Below the pieces are notes generated by a model, which did no database searches, had not been told where the DNA came from, and saw only the letters and a list, made by a program, of their open reading frames with translations. A program made the translations under genes and the position numbers. Shown in pieces: positions 21,250 through 34,900 of a stretch of DNA of 64,000 nucleotides. This DNA is from Darksidea phi (lineage: Eukaryota; Ascomycota; Dothideomycetes; Pleosporales; Lentitheciaceae): positions 1 through 64,000 of the forward strand of contig JASJFT010000183.1 of assembly GCA_030770425.1 (NCBI GenBank), read 5' to 3'. The first letter of the stretch is position 1, and the number at the start of each line of letters is the position of its first letter.

Positions 21250-24200
21250 GGTTATAAGCCTATAGACGCGGAAAACTACGTATACGAAGTTAACTAGTCG
21301 TAACGATACTTCGTACGTAAGTATACCGTTTAAGATATCTAATATCGTAAACGTCGATACTCTCTTTAGTAAGTAATTTATTAAACTCTCCGGACCGGAG
21401 AATTACGACTTATAGAAGAAGTAAGTAGAGAAACTTATATACCTTTATAGAATCTAGCGTTTTATTAATAGCTTAGAATACGTCCTTAAATGGTCTACGC
21501 TACTACTTACCCCCGGTACCTCTATAGATACTCCTCCTATCTTAGCTAGTAGTAAGAGTACCTTCTCTATTACTACCCGCTCCGGCGCTCGCTATACTTA
21601 ACCTATTACTACTATAGACGCTACCGATTATAATATTAAGGTTACCACCTATAAGCTCGACCTTAATAACTACCGAGATAATAATAATTACGTTCGTTTT
21701 GCTCTCGCTATACTTAAATACTCTATCGAAGATTACGTCTAGAAGAATATCTCCGATAAAGGTCGTTCCTATTCCTATATATACTAGGTCGATCTTTAAT
21801 ATAGCTACTAAGCCGATCGAGGTATCCATCTAGATCGTATCTTCCGTTATATAGGTAAGATTAAGCTAGTCGACTATAAGTTACTACGCGAATATCTAGT
21901 TCGATATAACGAGCTCTACGAGGATATTAAGAACGCTAGTAGTAGCTATAGCTAAGGATAGCTAATTACCAATATTATTATAGGACTACTACTACGCTAT
22001 AATAGCTTTATTAATTAGTACTACTATAATCGCGATAATACCGCTATTAACGGTAATTACTACGCTATCTTCTATACTAAGCTTCTTTAATAGGCTAAGA
22101 ATTATTAGAAGCGTTAGGAATATTAAGATAAAGAATATAAGACTAAGAATAAGAATAAGACTAAGGATAAGAATAATAAGTTTGACGGTTAGAGGGGCCG
22201 TAAGTATCCTTAGTACTTCTAGTACTCTATCCTAGGCTATAAGAAAGATAAGTATCGTAAGAAGAAGGCTACTATTAAAGCTACTAGTAATCCTAATCTA
22301 CCTAAACTACCTCTACGATCTAAGGATAATAAGTCTAAGGATAGTAAAGTTAAGAATAGTACGACCTCTTATATCGATAATCTCACTACTAAGAAAGCTC
22401 CTCTTTATATTATCGTATTCGCCGATATTAATCTCGATCTCTTCTAGAATATCCTTTACCTCTCTAATAACTATAGGTCCTATACTCCTACCCGTTCTAA
22501 TATCGCTAATACCGCTCTAGAAAGTATTAACGATATAGGGAAAGGTAATAGGAATACTATATAGGGTTAAGGTACGGGTATCTATAGAGTATCTAGTACG
22601 AACCCTAGTATAATATTCTCTAAGAATAGTCTATATACTATAATAGACGTTATCGAACTATTATTAAAGAATATATAGCTATATAATAGCGAAGCCTCTA
22701 CTTATATTATAAATAATCGTTTATTATTTACCGATCTTACCTCTACTAATATTACTATTAGTACCTACGTAGATAATTCCGATCTAACTATAAAAGGGGG
22801 AGGTACTATTAAAATACTAGTTACTTTATCGTCTAGTATATAATATATACTCGAACTTCGCGAAGTTATATATACTTCTAATAGCTATTATAACTTATTC
22901 TCTATACTATATCTTCTCTAACGAGGCGGTATTATAGGTATATAGGATTTTTATAGTATAAGCTTTTTCGTTACTAGAGTCGAAATCGCCTACGTACTAT
23001 TTAAGGGGGGTATATTCCGTCTTACTATTAATAGACCTATACTAGAACTAAATTAGTAAGTTATCGCTATAGCCGTAGATTTCGACGACCCCGTCTAGGT
23101 AGTATATCGCTAACTAGGATATATAAGTCTAGAAAATATAAAATAAGCTCTTAAAGTTACTATAGGACTATAGCTAATTAAGAAATAAATCTAAGCTAAG
23201 GTTATAGAAACCTATCTAATATACTATACTACCCGTATACTCTATAAGGTCCCTAGAGATAAGACTAAGTAATAGTATATAGAAGTTAGGGATCTTATAT
23301 ATATTAATATATAAGGGCCCTATCCTATTTCTAGTCTAAAAGATAAGCGCTACGTACTATTCGTTACCGACGACGCTATTCGATAGACTTAGTCGGTATT
23401 CTTTAAAACGAAGGATTAGATTACTTCTATCTTAGTTAACCTTCTTAAATTAATTACTAACGAAGAGAAATATATAATTCGACGTCTCTAGTTTAATAAC
23501 GAGTTTAACTAAGACGTACTAATCGACTATATTACTAAAAATAGTACTAGTATAGAATTAACTATTCCTTATATATATTATTAAAACGGCTTAGTAGAAC
23601 GATTAAACTATATTATACGGGAACGAGTAGTAGCTATAATATAAGACGTCTAGTCTATATCCCCTATAATATACGCGATAACTAATTAAACTAAAGAATT
23701 CCTTTATAATACTAAACTACCCGAAGGACTCTAGACTAAAGTAATTATTAAGTTAATTTAAAAGAAGTACTATACGCCAAGTAAGATATTAGGCTAGAAG
23801 ATACTATTTAAGCTAAAATATAAGAGATAGCTAGATCTCTCTAAATAATACGCGTAGGCCGCTTAGGTATATATAGCCTATCCCCCTAAGCTTCGGAGGA
23901 CTAACGGGCCTAAACTATATATACCGCGAGGATAGCTAGGTTACTATCTATCTATATTAAACGAGTTATAGTACCGTATTTAGTACCTAGACCTAAAATA
24001 GATTAAGCTAGTTTCTCCGAGTCGAATTAACGATACTACTAGTATAGACGATCTATAATACGGTTCCTATATTAACGATTATAATCCTTAACCTAAAGTA
24101 GATATACTAGAGGAACTCTCTAGTCCTAATAATAATAGTAATACCGATAGTAATAAAGAGATACTATTATAATATAACGAGACCTCTTACTACTTTAGTC

Positions 24201-27200
24201 ATTTTATCGGAATGGTTACTAACGACGGATCGATACTCGAAGACGACGATATTAAGGATAACGATACCGAGGATAATATCTAGACCTAACCAATTTAATA
24301 CTCTAATATCCAAGCTCGCTATTTAGTATATCGTTAGGAACGTCTATAAGAATAAAAAGAAAAAATCCGAAAATAAGTACGACTTCCGCGCGCGGTAAAG
24401 AAGAAAGTTCGCTATAATAGAGAAAGTTATTACTTCCTACTTAAAGGTAATAACCGATTTCGCGTAGTAATTGTACGCTTATCTTATAGCCGACCTAATT
24501 AGACCCGTTCTACTATTCTACCTACTATTCTAGTTATTATATATTATTAATCTAATAGTAGATAGATAACCTAACTAGAAGATACTCTACCTAATAATCG
24601 ATTAGAGACTCTTACCGAAGAACCTATAATTATCTTAAGCGGGAGCGAATTAGATAGTAACGATACTAATTTCTCCGCTAAAGGACTATACGAGACTACG
24701 GTTATAAATAACGATTCTAAAAAGAATACTACTATACCCGACTCGGAGTACGAATAATCTAGTAATTCTAAAGATACTTACGATAACTATAATAGCTTAT
24801 TTATAAGAGATTCCGAGTTAGACGACGAATCTTCTTATAATAAAACGCCTATAGAAATATAGACTAAAAGCTATAAGAGATACCTACTCTATTATTAGAT
24901 ATATATTATAAAAGAAGAATACGATAAATACGAATATTATAGAAAGAAAGGTAGAAAATATATTCCTATTACTATCTAAGATATTCTTCTACGAAAATAA
25001 GTATACTCCCGATACTTAGTATAATAAAGAATATACGACGGAAAAAGACTATATAATAAATATATTAACGAGGGTATAATTCTATAATATAGGGACCGTC
25101 GGTCTTATAAATAGGTATCTACGGTAACTTCTTACGTAATATATCTTCGATTCCTATCTATAAAGTATAAGCCCGATAAGGTACGTCTATTATACTATAA
25201 CGGTAACGATCTATATAACGTCTATATCGAAAATAAACGATCCTATATTAGTACTAGTAATATAGAAAAGGAACCCTACGCTCCCTATACGATAAAGGGA
25301 ACGTATTATAATCGGAAAGACTTCTATAATAGTTATATTAGGATCGGAGAACGTTTCTACCGGTATTACTCGTAGAATAAAGCGATAAGTATATATATAT
25401 ATAAGGAAGATATCTATAAGGAATCTAAAATCGGGATCTATTAGATATATCTCTAGATAGGCCGTATATATACTAGTAGTATACTATATCTCTAATATAT
25501 AACTATTATAGATAAATCCTATATAAATAATACTATCTACCTTAGGAGAACTATATATACTACCGCTACGAGCTCTAGAATATCGGTTACTACGCTTAAA
25601 TCCGCGTTTATACTAATTAAAAACGATAATAGTACCTATACGATTACCCGTAACGCGAGCGTAGTAAAATATCCTCCTAAGGCTATACTACCTCGCTCCC
25701 TTCGACTATACGATAAAGAGGCTATTTCCGAAGTCTCCGAGAATCCTAATATCTACGATAATATCCTAGATAGCGATATACTCGAGGTTAAAGATTACGT
25801 TATAATAGTTTCGCTCTTATACGAAGTTAATAACTTTTTTAACGCTATATACGACGAATACCTCGATAGCGACCTTCTCGACCTTACTAATACGCTATAT
25901 ACTACTACCGGCGATTATAATCTAGATAGTAATATCTAAGAGGTATACTATACCGCTATAAATACTACCTACCGAGTACCTATAGTAGATATAATCCGAG
26001 TACCTATATTATACCTCGAAGCTACTATATTACCCGAGGTAGAATAATAGAATAAGGCTAGTTAGGCCGAGATTTAGAGTCTAATTAATAAAGACGTATT
26101 CGAAATTACCGTTCTCCCTAAAGGTAGAAAGGCGCTAATAGCGTGTATAGTATATAAAGTAAAACTATCGTCTACTAGAGAAGTTATATAGTATAAGATA
26201 CGTCTAGTCGTACGCGGCTTTATATAATAATATAGTATCGACTTTAATTAGTTATAGGCGCTAATAGTTCGCTCTACTTTAGTCTATATCCTTCTCGCCC
26301 TATTAGCCTATCTAGACTAGTATCGAGGATAGATCGACGTTTCTACTACCTTTCTAAATACCGAACTTTATAAAGAAGTATACGTACGCCTACTACTACC
26401 TATTCGTCTACTAAAGGGGTATATTTAGAAACTTTATAAGGCCCTATATAGTCTAGTATAAGCTCTCTACGTATAGTATTAACGACTATAGGCCGAACTA
26501 ATTTATATCGGCTTTCGTATATCTACCTACGACCCCTATATATATATTAACGAGAATAAATAAATAGTTATATCTATTTATATCGACGATATTAGTATAT
26601 ATAGTAGTATAGAAGAGACTATAAAGAACTTTAAGGACCGTATAGCTATAACCTTTAATATTATAGAAGATAGTTCTAAAGCTACCTACTTAGGTATATA
26701 TATATATTACGATCGTTAAAATAGTACTCTTATAGTATACTAACTTTAGTATACTAGGTAAATTATCGATTAATACGAACTACGCTAACTACCCGTTACT
26801 ATTATACTATATAACTATCGTATAAAACTATAGAACTCCGGAAAATAAGCTACGCTAGTATTTAAGACTACTTATCTCGGTAAGTTCGGCTTACTAAATT
26901 ATTTACTAATACTAATACGACTAGATCTCGCCTACGCCGTCTTAGTATACGGTAGATATAACGCTAACCTAATATAAGAATATATAGACGGACTTTATAG
27001 AGCGTATACTTATTTAAAAGGCTAACCCGATCTCGGAATTATATATATAAAAGCTAACGAACTAACGCTTACTATATACGTTAATACTAATTAGGTAGAA
27101 TACCTAGATACTAGGAAATCTACCTTAGGATAGGTATTTATAATAGTAGGAGGGCCTATATCCTAGTCCTTAAAACGTTAGGTAATTAACGCTATATCTA

Positions 27201-27823
27201 TATATAAAGCCGAATATATAGCCGTAGAAGACGCCGTAAAGGAGGCTCTATAGATTAAACGCTTCGTTAATAACCTTAACGTAGGTATTAGCCTCGATAT
27301 AGTACCCCTCTATATCGATAACGCTACCGCTATTAAACTTATATATAATCCCGAGTTCTATTAATATATAAAGTATATCGAACTACGTTATTATTTTATT
27401 CGCGATACTGTCCTCGCCGGGGATATTGATATCAAGTAGATTAGCGGGAAAGAAAATCTCGCCGACATGTTTACTAAGGCTCTCACGCCTCCTCTATTCG
27501 AACGACTTCGAGACATGCTAGGATTAACGTCCCATATGGGCACTAACGCTATAGCAATGTGTGCCTATTTAGACACGAACACTCCTAACACCCCTACGGA
27601 GGACGAACTCGACGAACTCCTATGGTGGGGAGTTCCATTTACGCAATACGAGGAGGAAATATTTCTGGAATACCACCCAGACTACGACGAAGACTGCGAC
27701 GAGGATTTCGACTGGTACGAGCACTTTGGCATACCCGATAACATCTCAGAGGCAGCACAAGAAGCTCTACTAGAAGCAGCCACAGGTTCATAGAACGCAT
27801 TCATGCATGGGGTCCAGGGGGGC

Positions 27824-27962
27824 TGTTAGCTAGGAAACCCTATCATATATAGGACCCCATTCACTCTGCTTGAGCACGGGCCTTATGCCCTCGCGTATAT
27901 ATAGGCCCTGAGTTCGGTACATAGATCAATCAATCAAGTACTCACTCTCCTCAATACTAAGA
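27824..27962 (+). repeat. Right LTR, 139 bp
   Basis: 137 of 139 bases match the left LTR. It is preceded by a G-rich polypurine-like tract and followed by the CCCCT target-site duplication at 27963-27967. Confidence 0.93.
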
Positions 27963-27967
27963 CCCCT
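27963..27967. repeat. Target-site duplication, right copy (CCCCT)
   Basis: It matches 21106-21110. Removing the element and one copy restores the host reading frame exactly. Confidence 0.9.
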
Positions 27968-28828
27968 TCTTTGGTCAAGCACAGCATGGAGACACTTCTG
28001 CGGGTTATGAAAACGTGGCCTAAGGCTTTGGCTAAAGGTCTCCAAACACCGCCCATGTTCCATTTCACACATATACATCCTAGGTCAATGCTACGGCCGA
28101 TGGTAAACTGCGTTGCGATTGCGAAGATGTGGATCAGTCAAAATGTTGGTGAAACAGAAATCGTACGACAGGCAGCGATTCAAGAGATGCGATCTCTCTT
28201 CGAGCAGGTTGGTAATGTTACAGGTCGTCTATGTTGAGCGACCCACTAACAGCGGGAACAGTATCGTTCGATGGACGAAAGACATTTGCTCGCAGCCCTA
28301 CAAGCGCTCGTCATGTATACCTTGATTATCATGTTCCCCGGCAAAGGGCAGATATCCGTTGCGCTCGTGGACCCAGCCTTGTTTCTGTGTCTGCAGCGGG
28401 TTGTTGCCTACGTCGCAAAGACGGGTCTACTTTTAACAGAGGAGCGCGACTGTGTGCAGCCATCGTGGGAGTCTTGGGTCCATGTTACTGCAAAGCGTCG
28501 CGCAATTTTCACCCTATACCTGCTGCACTGGTCGTACTCGGTATATCACAACGTGGAGTCTTTCGCTTGTAGCCAGTTAGGGTTCATGCCCGCCCCCGCC
28601 CCGAAATTTCTGTGGCAGGCCGAGACGAGAGAGAAATGGGAGCATCTATACACGCGGTGGCTCGCCGAATGGGGAGAGTATCCGTACATGATGCGCGAGT
28701 TCGCCGCCATCCAGGCGGGCACATCTCTGGAACAACGGACAGAGAGGTGGCTGGAGGATGCGGATGAGCTCGGGGTACTCTTCTTTTCGATCGGTACGAC
28801 TGTCCATCCCTGTGTTCAGTGGTGGTGA

Positions 28829-31800
28829 CCTTGCTCACCAAAGCAGTGAATGCGACCGAAAGGGAAGATCCGATCCACGATTACGGCGGCGGAATACCGG
28901 TTCTCCCTACATGAATTAAGAGTGATCTTAAGTCCAGCGATGCCAGGTCGAGAGGATTATTCTACTAACGGGTTCATACATGTGGATTTCGTGCTGGATG
29001 AAAGTGTCTCGATTGGACTTGACTCTTACTTTCACCTAGTATTTCAGGGATGGGGTAACGGGCCTCGGCAGAATATATGGATGATCTCTACGCGTCATCT
29101 CGGGAACAATGAACCCAGCGCATGGGACAGACGAGCAAAACAAGAGATCGCTGGATCGGAATTGCCGATGATCATAAGAGCAAGGCCATACGTTGGGAGT
29201 TGGGCTGGAAGGCGAGTACGTGCAGTCGGACCCTCTCATGGTTTATCAGCGCAGAGACCAACGGCTGGAAAATCAGGGACAGTGTCCTGCCCATCCCAGA
29301 TGACACCCAACGGATGCCCAAAGCTGAGTTGGAGGGGTGGCGAGTGGTGGGTGAAGCGACCATGGAGGGGTCCGATGTGTCGTGGATGCTCGCGCGAGGA
29401 AGGGTACCCAGACTAGACTTCAACCTCCACAATCTAGGGATCCTGTAGATGAGGAGATGCAGATGGGCACCCATAATATCGGATAGGAATTATGTCCGCT
29501 ATGTTGCCTCAGTGACCGGCTTCTTCGTCCATGTTCCCTTTTCATCGCGGCTGTCATCCCATCTGTTCCAGTGCGAGTTTGACGACGCGATGGCTGCTAC
29601 TCATTCGGTACTTCTCCGCAGTCCTCGGGCACTTATCTGAAGCTTTCGCCGCGAGAACACCTCCCACCCACATCACCAAAGCAACCGGACAATAAAAGAC
29701 AGCACGTTCATTCTTCGGGTACTGAAACATGTCAGACCCTCGATTGGTTTGGTTCGGGGTGAGGCTGAAGCTGCACGACATGCCGTGGTCCCCGGCTCAG
29801 ATCTGACAAGAGGGTGCTCGGACACCGATGAGACTGGAGGGGTATCAGCCCCTCTCATCGCTGAATGTCAGCCCGAAAGAGGCAATGTACACGTGTCACC
29901 GAGATATTTTGGCGTTGTGCGGCGCGAGGATGGATGTGGAGAGTGTACTGGGTCTTGCGATGACGTGTCGTGCGACTGCGCAGTTGTGGTGTCTTTTTGC
30001 AGACGATTCAGGTGTCAATGTAGTGCCCAATTGAGGCGGAACGAGGCAAAGAAAGTTTGCGGTGCGTGGAGGTGCGCTTGGAGTGTTCTTGGCCTTCCAG
30101 GCTAATGGTAAGGGCGATGGTGGTGCAGCGAGCCGTCGCGCTGGAAGGTGCAGCCGGACCATCACGGGACGAGGCAGGCGCGACGAGGCAGCACTGCGCA
30201 CGACACGGCATCAAGATCAACATTGAACAGTGGCATGAATCGCGTGAGAGGCTATCTTGGGCCCTAGCCTATATCCGTGGGCGGAGAGGCGGCCTAAGAC
30301 CGGAACGATGGAATAAGGCGCAGGGCAGGGGAACACGGAGTTGATCGTGTTTATTGCAGGATGGAGGCGACCATTTGGGCAAATTGGATACTGGCGGTGC
30401 TATTCTGTGTTCTGATTTTTCCGTCGGCGGCCTTGTACAGACACTGCCACAGCTTCAGCCGGCGCTCCACGGGGTCACCCGGGGTGTTCGGTGTTTCTCT
30501 GTGGCTCTGGAGGCGTCAAACCATCGTCGCCGTGCTTCGGCAGGCGCTCGCCACCTGTATCAGTATATCGATTGGATGCAGGCAGCGCACATGCATATAT
30601 CGATAGACGATAACCACAGGCGTCTGCTGGCGAAGCATCCATAATGTGGAGACCTAACGAGTCGTCGCCGTCCCTCAGCGCGTTCGCGAGGGCCTGAGCG
30701 GGCCGTTCCCGACACCCCTTTTCGCATGAAGCCACGAAATTGCCTCATCACGACGCGGGCTCGGGCGCTGGCGGAAGAAAGGGGTCCCTGGCTATATCCC
30801 GTGGTGTGTGATGACGATGCGCTCATGGGGGGCTGGGGAGGGGGGCGCCCGGAGCCGTGGTCGTGGCGATCTCCTCCGGGACGCCTCGATGTAAACAAAC
30901 AAACGAACGCGTCTGGGTGGCGAGGTGCCCGCCTGCACCGCGGCGCGCTCGCAAACGACGCACGCAAGAATGCGTCTGCGTGTTTCGGTGTTTCTGTGGT
31001 CCTGGATGCGCGCCGTTGCAGCGGGCTCACACTCGAACTGCCTCGAACGAACGCTGCCGGCTCCCGTCTGATTCGACCAGGCGGCTCGGCGTGTTGCCGT
31101 CCAGGTCGTGCCTCCTCAACGGCTTCCTGCAGGTGCGCCCGGGGGTCTTGTTTAGTGGGGCCCGTGCACCCAGCCGAAAAAGAATCGCTCGCCAACGCGC
31201 AGCGCGTCTTCTTCCATCCCATCCCCCCCCCCGTTTCGATCGCAACGCCAGCGCAAAAAAAGAGCCCTTTCCATCGTCTGCCGCTCCCTTCCTCGCCCTC
31301 CCCCGCCCATTGCATCGCCGCTGCCCGCCGCCCGCCGCCCGTTGCTGGTCGTTCTTGCCTGCTGCAGCTCTGGGCAGGTGCGCCTGTCGAGGTCTTGTTT
31401 ACCACCACGCACGCGCATTCCGCCCTCACGACTCCGCACGTCACCCGCCACGCCAGCGAATCGCCCGCCAACACGCCAGCTACACCCTCATCCGCTCCTC
31501 CCGCCCTCCCTGCCGGGCATATCATCGACTTTGCTACCTCCGCAGCGCCCGAGCAGCCCTTGGATGGAGTCGTGCGCGCCGTCGCACATCGCTCGCTGAG
31601 GTGGAACTCTGGGTGAGACGTGACATCGGCATCGAACAATCGGCGCGGCCAAGTGTACCCAGCATTCCACGCATTCATACCACGCCGCTCCCCACGCCGC
31701 AAAACACTGGCGCTATCGTTATCGATTGGAGATTGCCATCTTTCAATGACTGCACCGGCTGCCTGATCGCTTCCGGACTCGACCACTGCGCCCGCAGCAC

Positions 31801-31908
31801 CACGACCCGACCACTCTGGAGCGTCACGCCAGCAACACCATCCACCAGTCTTTCACCTCTCACCTCGAGCACCCCATCACCCCACCAACAGCCGCACTCT
31901 CCAACGCC
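28829..31908. other. About 3 kb without a supported gene; GC-rich toward the kinase
   Basis: Between 28850 and 29450 there are overlapping open frames with protein-like pieces (for example WMLARGRVPRLDFNLHNLGIL near 29390) but no consistent model; a decayed gene is possible. From about 29800 to 31900 the DNA is strongly GC-rich and several long frames overlap on both strands, including one of about 400 codons on the minus strand. These have low-complexity, Arg/Ala/Pro-rich translations and look like by-products of base composition. The last part is probably the promoter and a long 5' leader of the Wee1 gene. Confidence 0.4.
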
Positions 31909-34900
31909 ATGAGCTTTGCTTACTCACCCCACCGCGAGGGCGGCACCATGCATCTGCCTTCACCCACCCACCACGGCTATCGCATGGAAGGCGCCCACTT
32001 TTCTTCTCTCCAGCAGCTCCGCCGCTCTCTCTCGCGCTCTCCCTCGAAACCCTCGCGCTTCCAACTCCGCACGAGCAGGACCGATACGCCCGGCTCACCG
32101 CTGTCGCCGCTCGCCCTCGCCCGCGCCTTCAGCCCCAAGATACACAAGTCAACCAGTCCCATCGCCACGCACTCCGAATCGCCATTTGGCGCGCAGGCCC
32201 CGCCGACGACCAAGAAGAAATTCAGTCTGCGCCGCGCAGGTCCCTTTAGGTCCTCGCCGCGCAACCGCGCCGCCAAAAGCCCGCGCCGCGCTCTCGTCGA
32301 CTCCACCGACCTCGGAAATTCGACGCCATTCGTTTCGCGACCGCTCTTCGGCGACGAGAACACGCCTGCGCGTAAGAGCAGCCTTGACTTCTGGGACACT
32401 TCTGACAGCAAGCATTTCGGCATCGACGACAAGCCTATCAAGTTCGAGTTTTCCCGTTCGCAAAACATGAGCTCCAACGCACCGGGCGCAAACTGCTTCA
32501 ATCCTTCCCAGCCGAGCCCGCTCAAACGCCGCGAAACGAATACTGGGTTCGATTCGACAAGCAGCGATACCCCAAACCCTAAGAGGAGGAGCTTGCACGC
32601 CGGATTGCCCTCGGGAGCAGAGCTGAATTTGTTCGAGTGCCCCACGCCGCGGCAAGCAGCAGAAATGCCGTCGCAGGCGCAAGATAACGATTTCGAGATC
32701 AACTTCTCCTCCCCTAACCATGCCGCAAGCACTCAATCGCCACGGAAAACACCACTGAGAAGGACAGTCTCACAGCGCGCTAACGCTGCGTCCCGACCCA
32801 AGCCGAGCATGGACGGAGACTTCGTGAGGCCTCTCTTTGCGGCGTCCAAGTCGAGGCAGAGAATGTCGCTAGATGGGTCTTCTCTCTACGCATCTGCGAC
32901 TCCGGAGTCTCCGTTCGCACGGCCAGCGCCAAGTCAGCCATACCTGCGAGGAGGTGCCGGCAATGCACCCCGACACCCGCTTGCGAACCAGCTGACTGCG
33001 TCGTCCTCGGCGTCGAGCTTGGGCGATGAGTCTCCACGCCCAGCTCCTTACCCATCGATGGCCACTCCCCGTGTTCCGAGCTTCTCCAAGTCCTTGCCCA
33101 TCGGTGCTTCGCGGCCATCGCAGGAAACCGCGGATCCAGATGCGCCACCCTTTGCGACACCGTTCCTGACAAAGAGGGGCTATCTACTTCCTCAACCCAT
33201 ACCTCAGAGTACGGGCGGCCTACAGTCAAAGAAGCATCGCAATGTCGAGGAGCTATCCGCTAAATTCAAAGTGCCCGATACCCCGACCAAGGCTAGTGAC
33301 GCATCAAAGCGTAACTCATATCCTCCCAGTGCTGGTTGCTCTCCAATGCCCAATAGGCGAAGCACCTTGTTATTCGGAGTTTCCGCCCAGTCACGACCCG
33401 AATTTGGCACCCCCAGCACGCCTTTTAGTACGCATCCTTCGCAGATCTCGAATGAGTCTTTTGGGAAGGGAGTTAGCATCTTCGGCAGTTTCGGCAGCTC
33501 CCATCAGCGACGAGGTAGCTTTGTCAGCATCGATGGCGATGGGGATGTAGACGTGGAGGCAGACGACGAGTCCAATTCGCCCATCGGAAAGCATATGACT
33601 GATAGTCAGTCGAGTGCAGACGACATGCCGCCCACGCCGACTAAGCATAACGATGGTTCAGGCCGGCGCTCGAAGGAGAGCAGCTTGCGACGAAGAACCT
33701 TTCGCTCACGCGCTTCTGTGGGCACAGACACGTTCGCTGCCCCGGAGCCACGAGGAATCGATATCCCTACTGCGTCAGCTGCTCTCGGTGTGACTGAATC
33801 AGGCCTCTCCCCACGCACGCCAAGCGAGTCGTTTGTGCCTCCAGACCCAAGTAAGCTTTCCATCTCTGGAGAGCGTCGCGACTCGCTGTCATTCAACAGC
33901 AGTACTGGCAGCGGTTCCTTCCAGCCGCCGATGACACCGACAGCTATACGCGACCAAGCCCAGTTCTTCTCAAATGCCCAGACTGCCATCCCAATCGGCC
34001 TCACCAAGAACGATGTAGACCCATCCTTGATGCAGAGGTTTCACGATGTCAAGAAGCTGGACGACGGGGCAGGCACGTTCTCTGAGGTTTTCAAGGTCAG
34101 CCGTCCTGTCAGCCAGGGTTCGTCGCATCCCTCCCCTCCGGGAAGCCAGTTCTGGGTCGTGAAAAAGTCGAAGAAGCAGTTTGGGGGACGATTGGACCGT
34201 GAACGCCAATTGCGTGAGGTCAGAATTCTCCAAGCTCTTCGCGGCAGTGACCATGTCGTTCACTATGAGGACCATTGGGAATTCAATGAGCGTTTGTACA
34301 TCCAAACAGAGTACTGCGAGGGCGGAAACTTAGCAACCTTCTTAGACCAACAAGGATACTCGGGTCGCCTAGACGACTTCCGGATCTGGAAGTTACTCCT
34401 CGACCTCTCCATGGTAAGCTGCTACCCAAGCATCCTAATGGCACAGGCTAATTGATGACAGGCACTGGATTTCATCCACAAAAGCGGCTTCATCCACCTC
34501 GATCTTAAGCCCGCAAATATTCTCATCGATTTTGGTGGCTATGTCAAGATCGCCGACTTTGGACTTGCCAGGGCTTGGCCCGCTGATAAGGGTATCGACT
34601 GCGAAGGCGATCGCCAGTATCTTGCTCTCGAGTCTCTCCGCGGCGAATACGACAAACCCTCTGACGTGTTTTCTCTCGGCGTAATAATGGTCGAGGTAGC
34701 CGGAAACTGCGAAATGCCGCACAACGGCCCAGAGTGGCAGCAGCTTCGGTCAGGCGATTTCAACACGGTCCTCCCCAGCTTAACATGGAGCGAGGAGAGC
34801 AGCACTCTGAGCCGCGACGCGAACGGCGAGCCCGTTCCAGTACCCAGCATCTCAGAAGATTCGTTTCTGATGTCGGATTCCGACTCTAGTACTATTGCCG

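Larger units (their letters stand above)
21111..27962 (+). mobile_element. Copia (Ty1-type) LTR retrotransposon, RIP-degraded interior
   Basis: The element is 6852 bp, with 139-bp LTRs at each end, a 5-bp duplication (CCCCT), and a polypurine-like GGGGTCCAGGGGGGC directly before the right LTR. The interior from about 21250 to about 27405 almost lacks CA and TG and is full of TAA/TAG, the signature of repeat-induced point mutation (CpA to TpA). Decayed coding remnants are still readable in Copia order. There is a basic gag-like stretch near 22150-22280 and an integrase-like region near 23270-23900. The reverse transcriptase lies at about 26090-26800 (KGRKALIACIVYKVK, IDVSTTFLNTELYKEVYV, YIDDI). 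RNase H lies at about 27030-27400 (KAEYIAVEDAVKEAL, DNATAIKL). From about 27410 the sequence is undamaged; an open frame begins before 27467 (FTKALTPPLFERLRDML) and runs to 27793. The element cannot encode its own proteins. It sits in the coding exon of a transcription factor in the same orientation. Confidence 0.93.
20200..28828 (+). pseudogene. C2H2-type/Zn2Cys6 transcription factor, split by a Copia element
   Basis: Exon 1 (20200-20248) and the exon from 20299, joined across a 50-bp intron (GTCCGA donor, CTACTAAC branch, ATCAG), encode a zinc finger of form C-x2-C-x12-H-x4-C (FACQICKKTFTQ, SLIRHSKRC). A Zn2Cys6 cluster follows at once (CRQCTSAKTKC, CSRCEQRDTAC). Such dual-finger regulators are known in fungi. 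An acidic Ser/Thr linker follows, with one or more introns near 20600-20760 whose borders I cannot fix. The frame is open to 21110, where a Copia element interrupts it after KYTP. Past the element and its CCCCT duplication (27963-27967), the same frame continues as SLVKHSMETLLRVMKTWPKA. It crosses an intron at 28208-28261 (GTTGGT, CACTAAC) and carries the fungal regulator C-terminal region (RSMLRPMVNCVAIAKMW, MDERHLLAALQALVMYTL, TAKRRAIFTLYLLHWSYSVYH). Without the insertion it would look intact. As it stands, the DNA-binding part is cut off from the C-terminal domain. Confidence 0.85.

Noticed and set aside
21250..27405. A novel AT-rich non-coding element or organellar insertion
   Set aside because: LTRs, target-site duplication and decayed Copia motifs in the right order explain it; the composition is due to loss of CA and TG dinucleotides.
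30560..31912. Long open frames (about 300-400 codons) on both strands upstream of Wee1
   Set aside because: They overlap each other in a GC-rich tract, have Arg/Ala/Pro-rich low-complexity translations and show no domain or intron structure.
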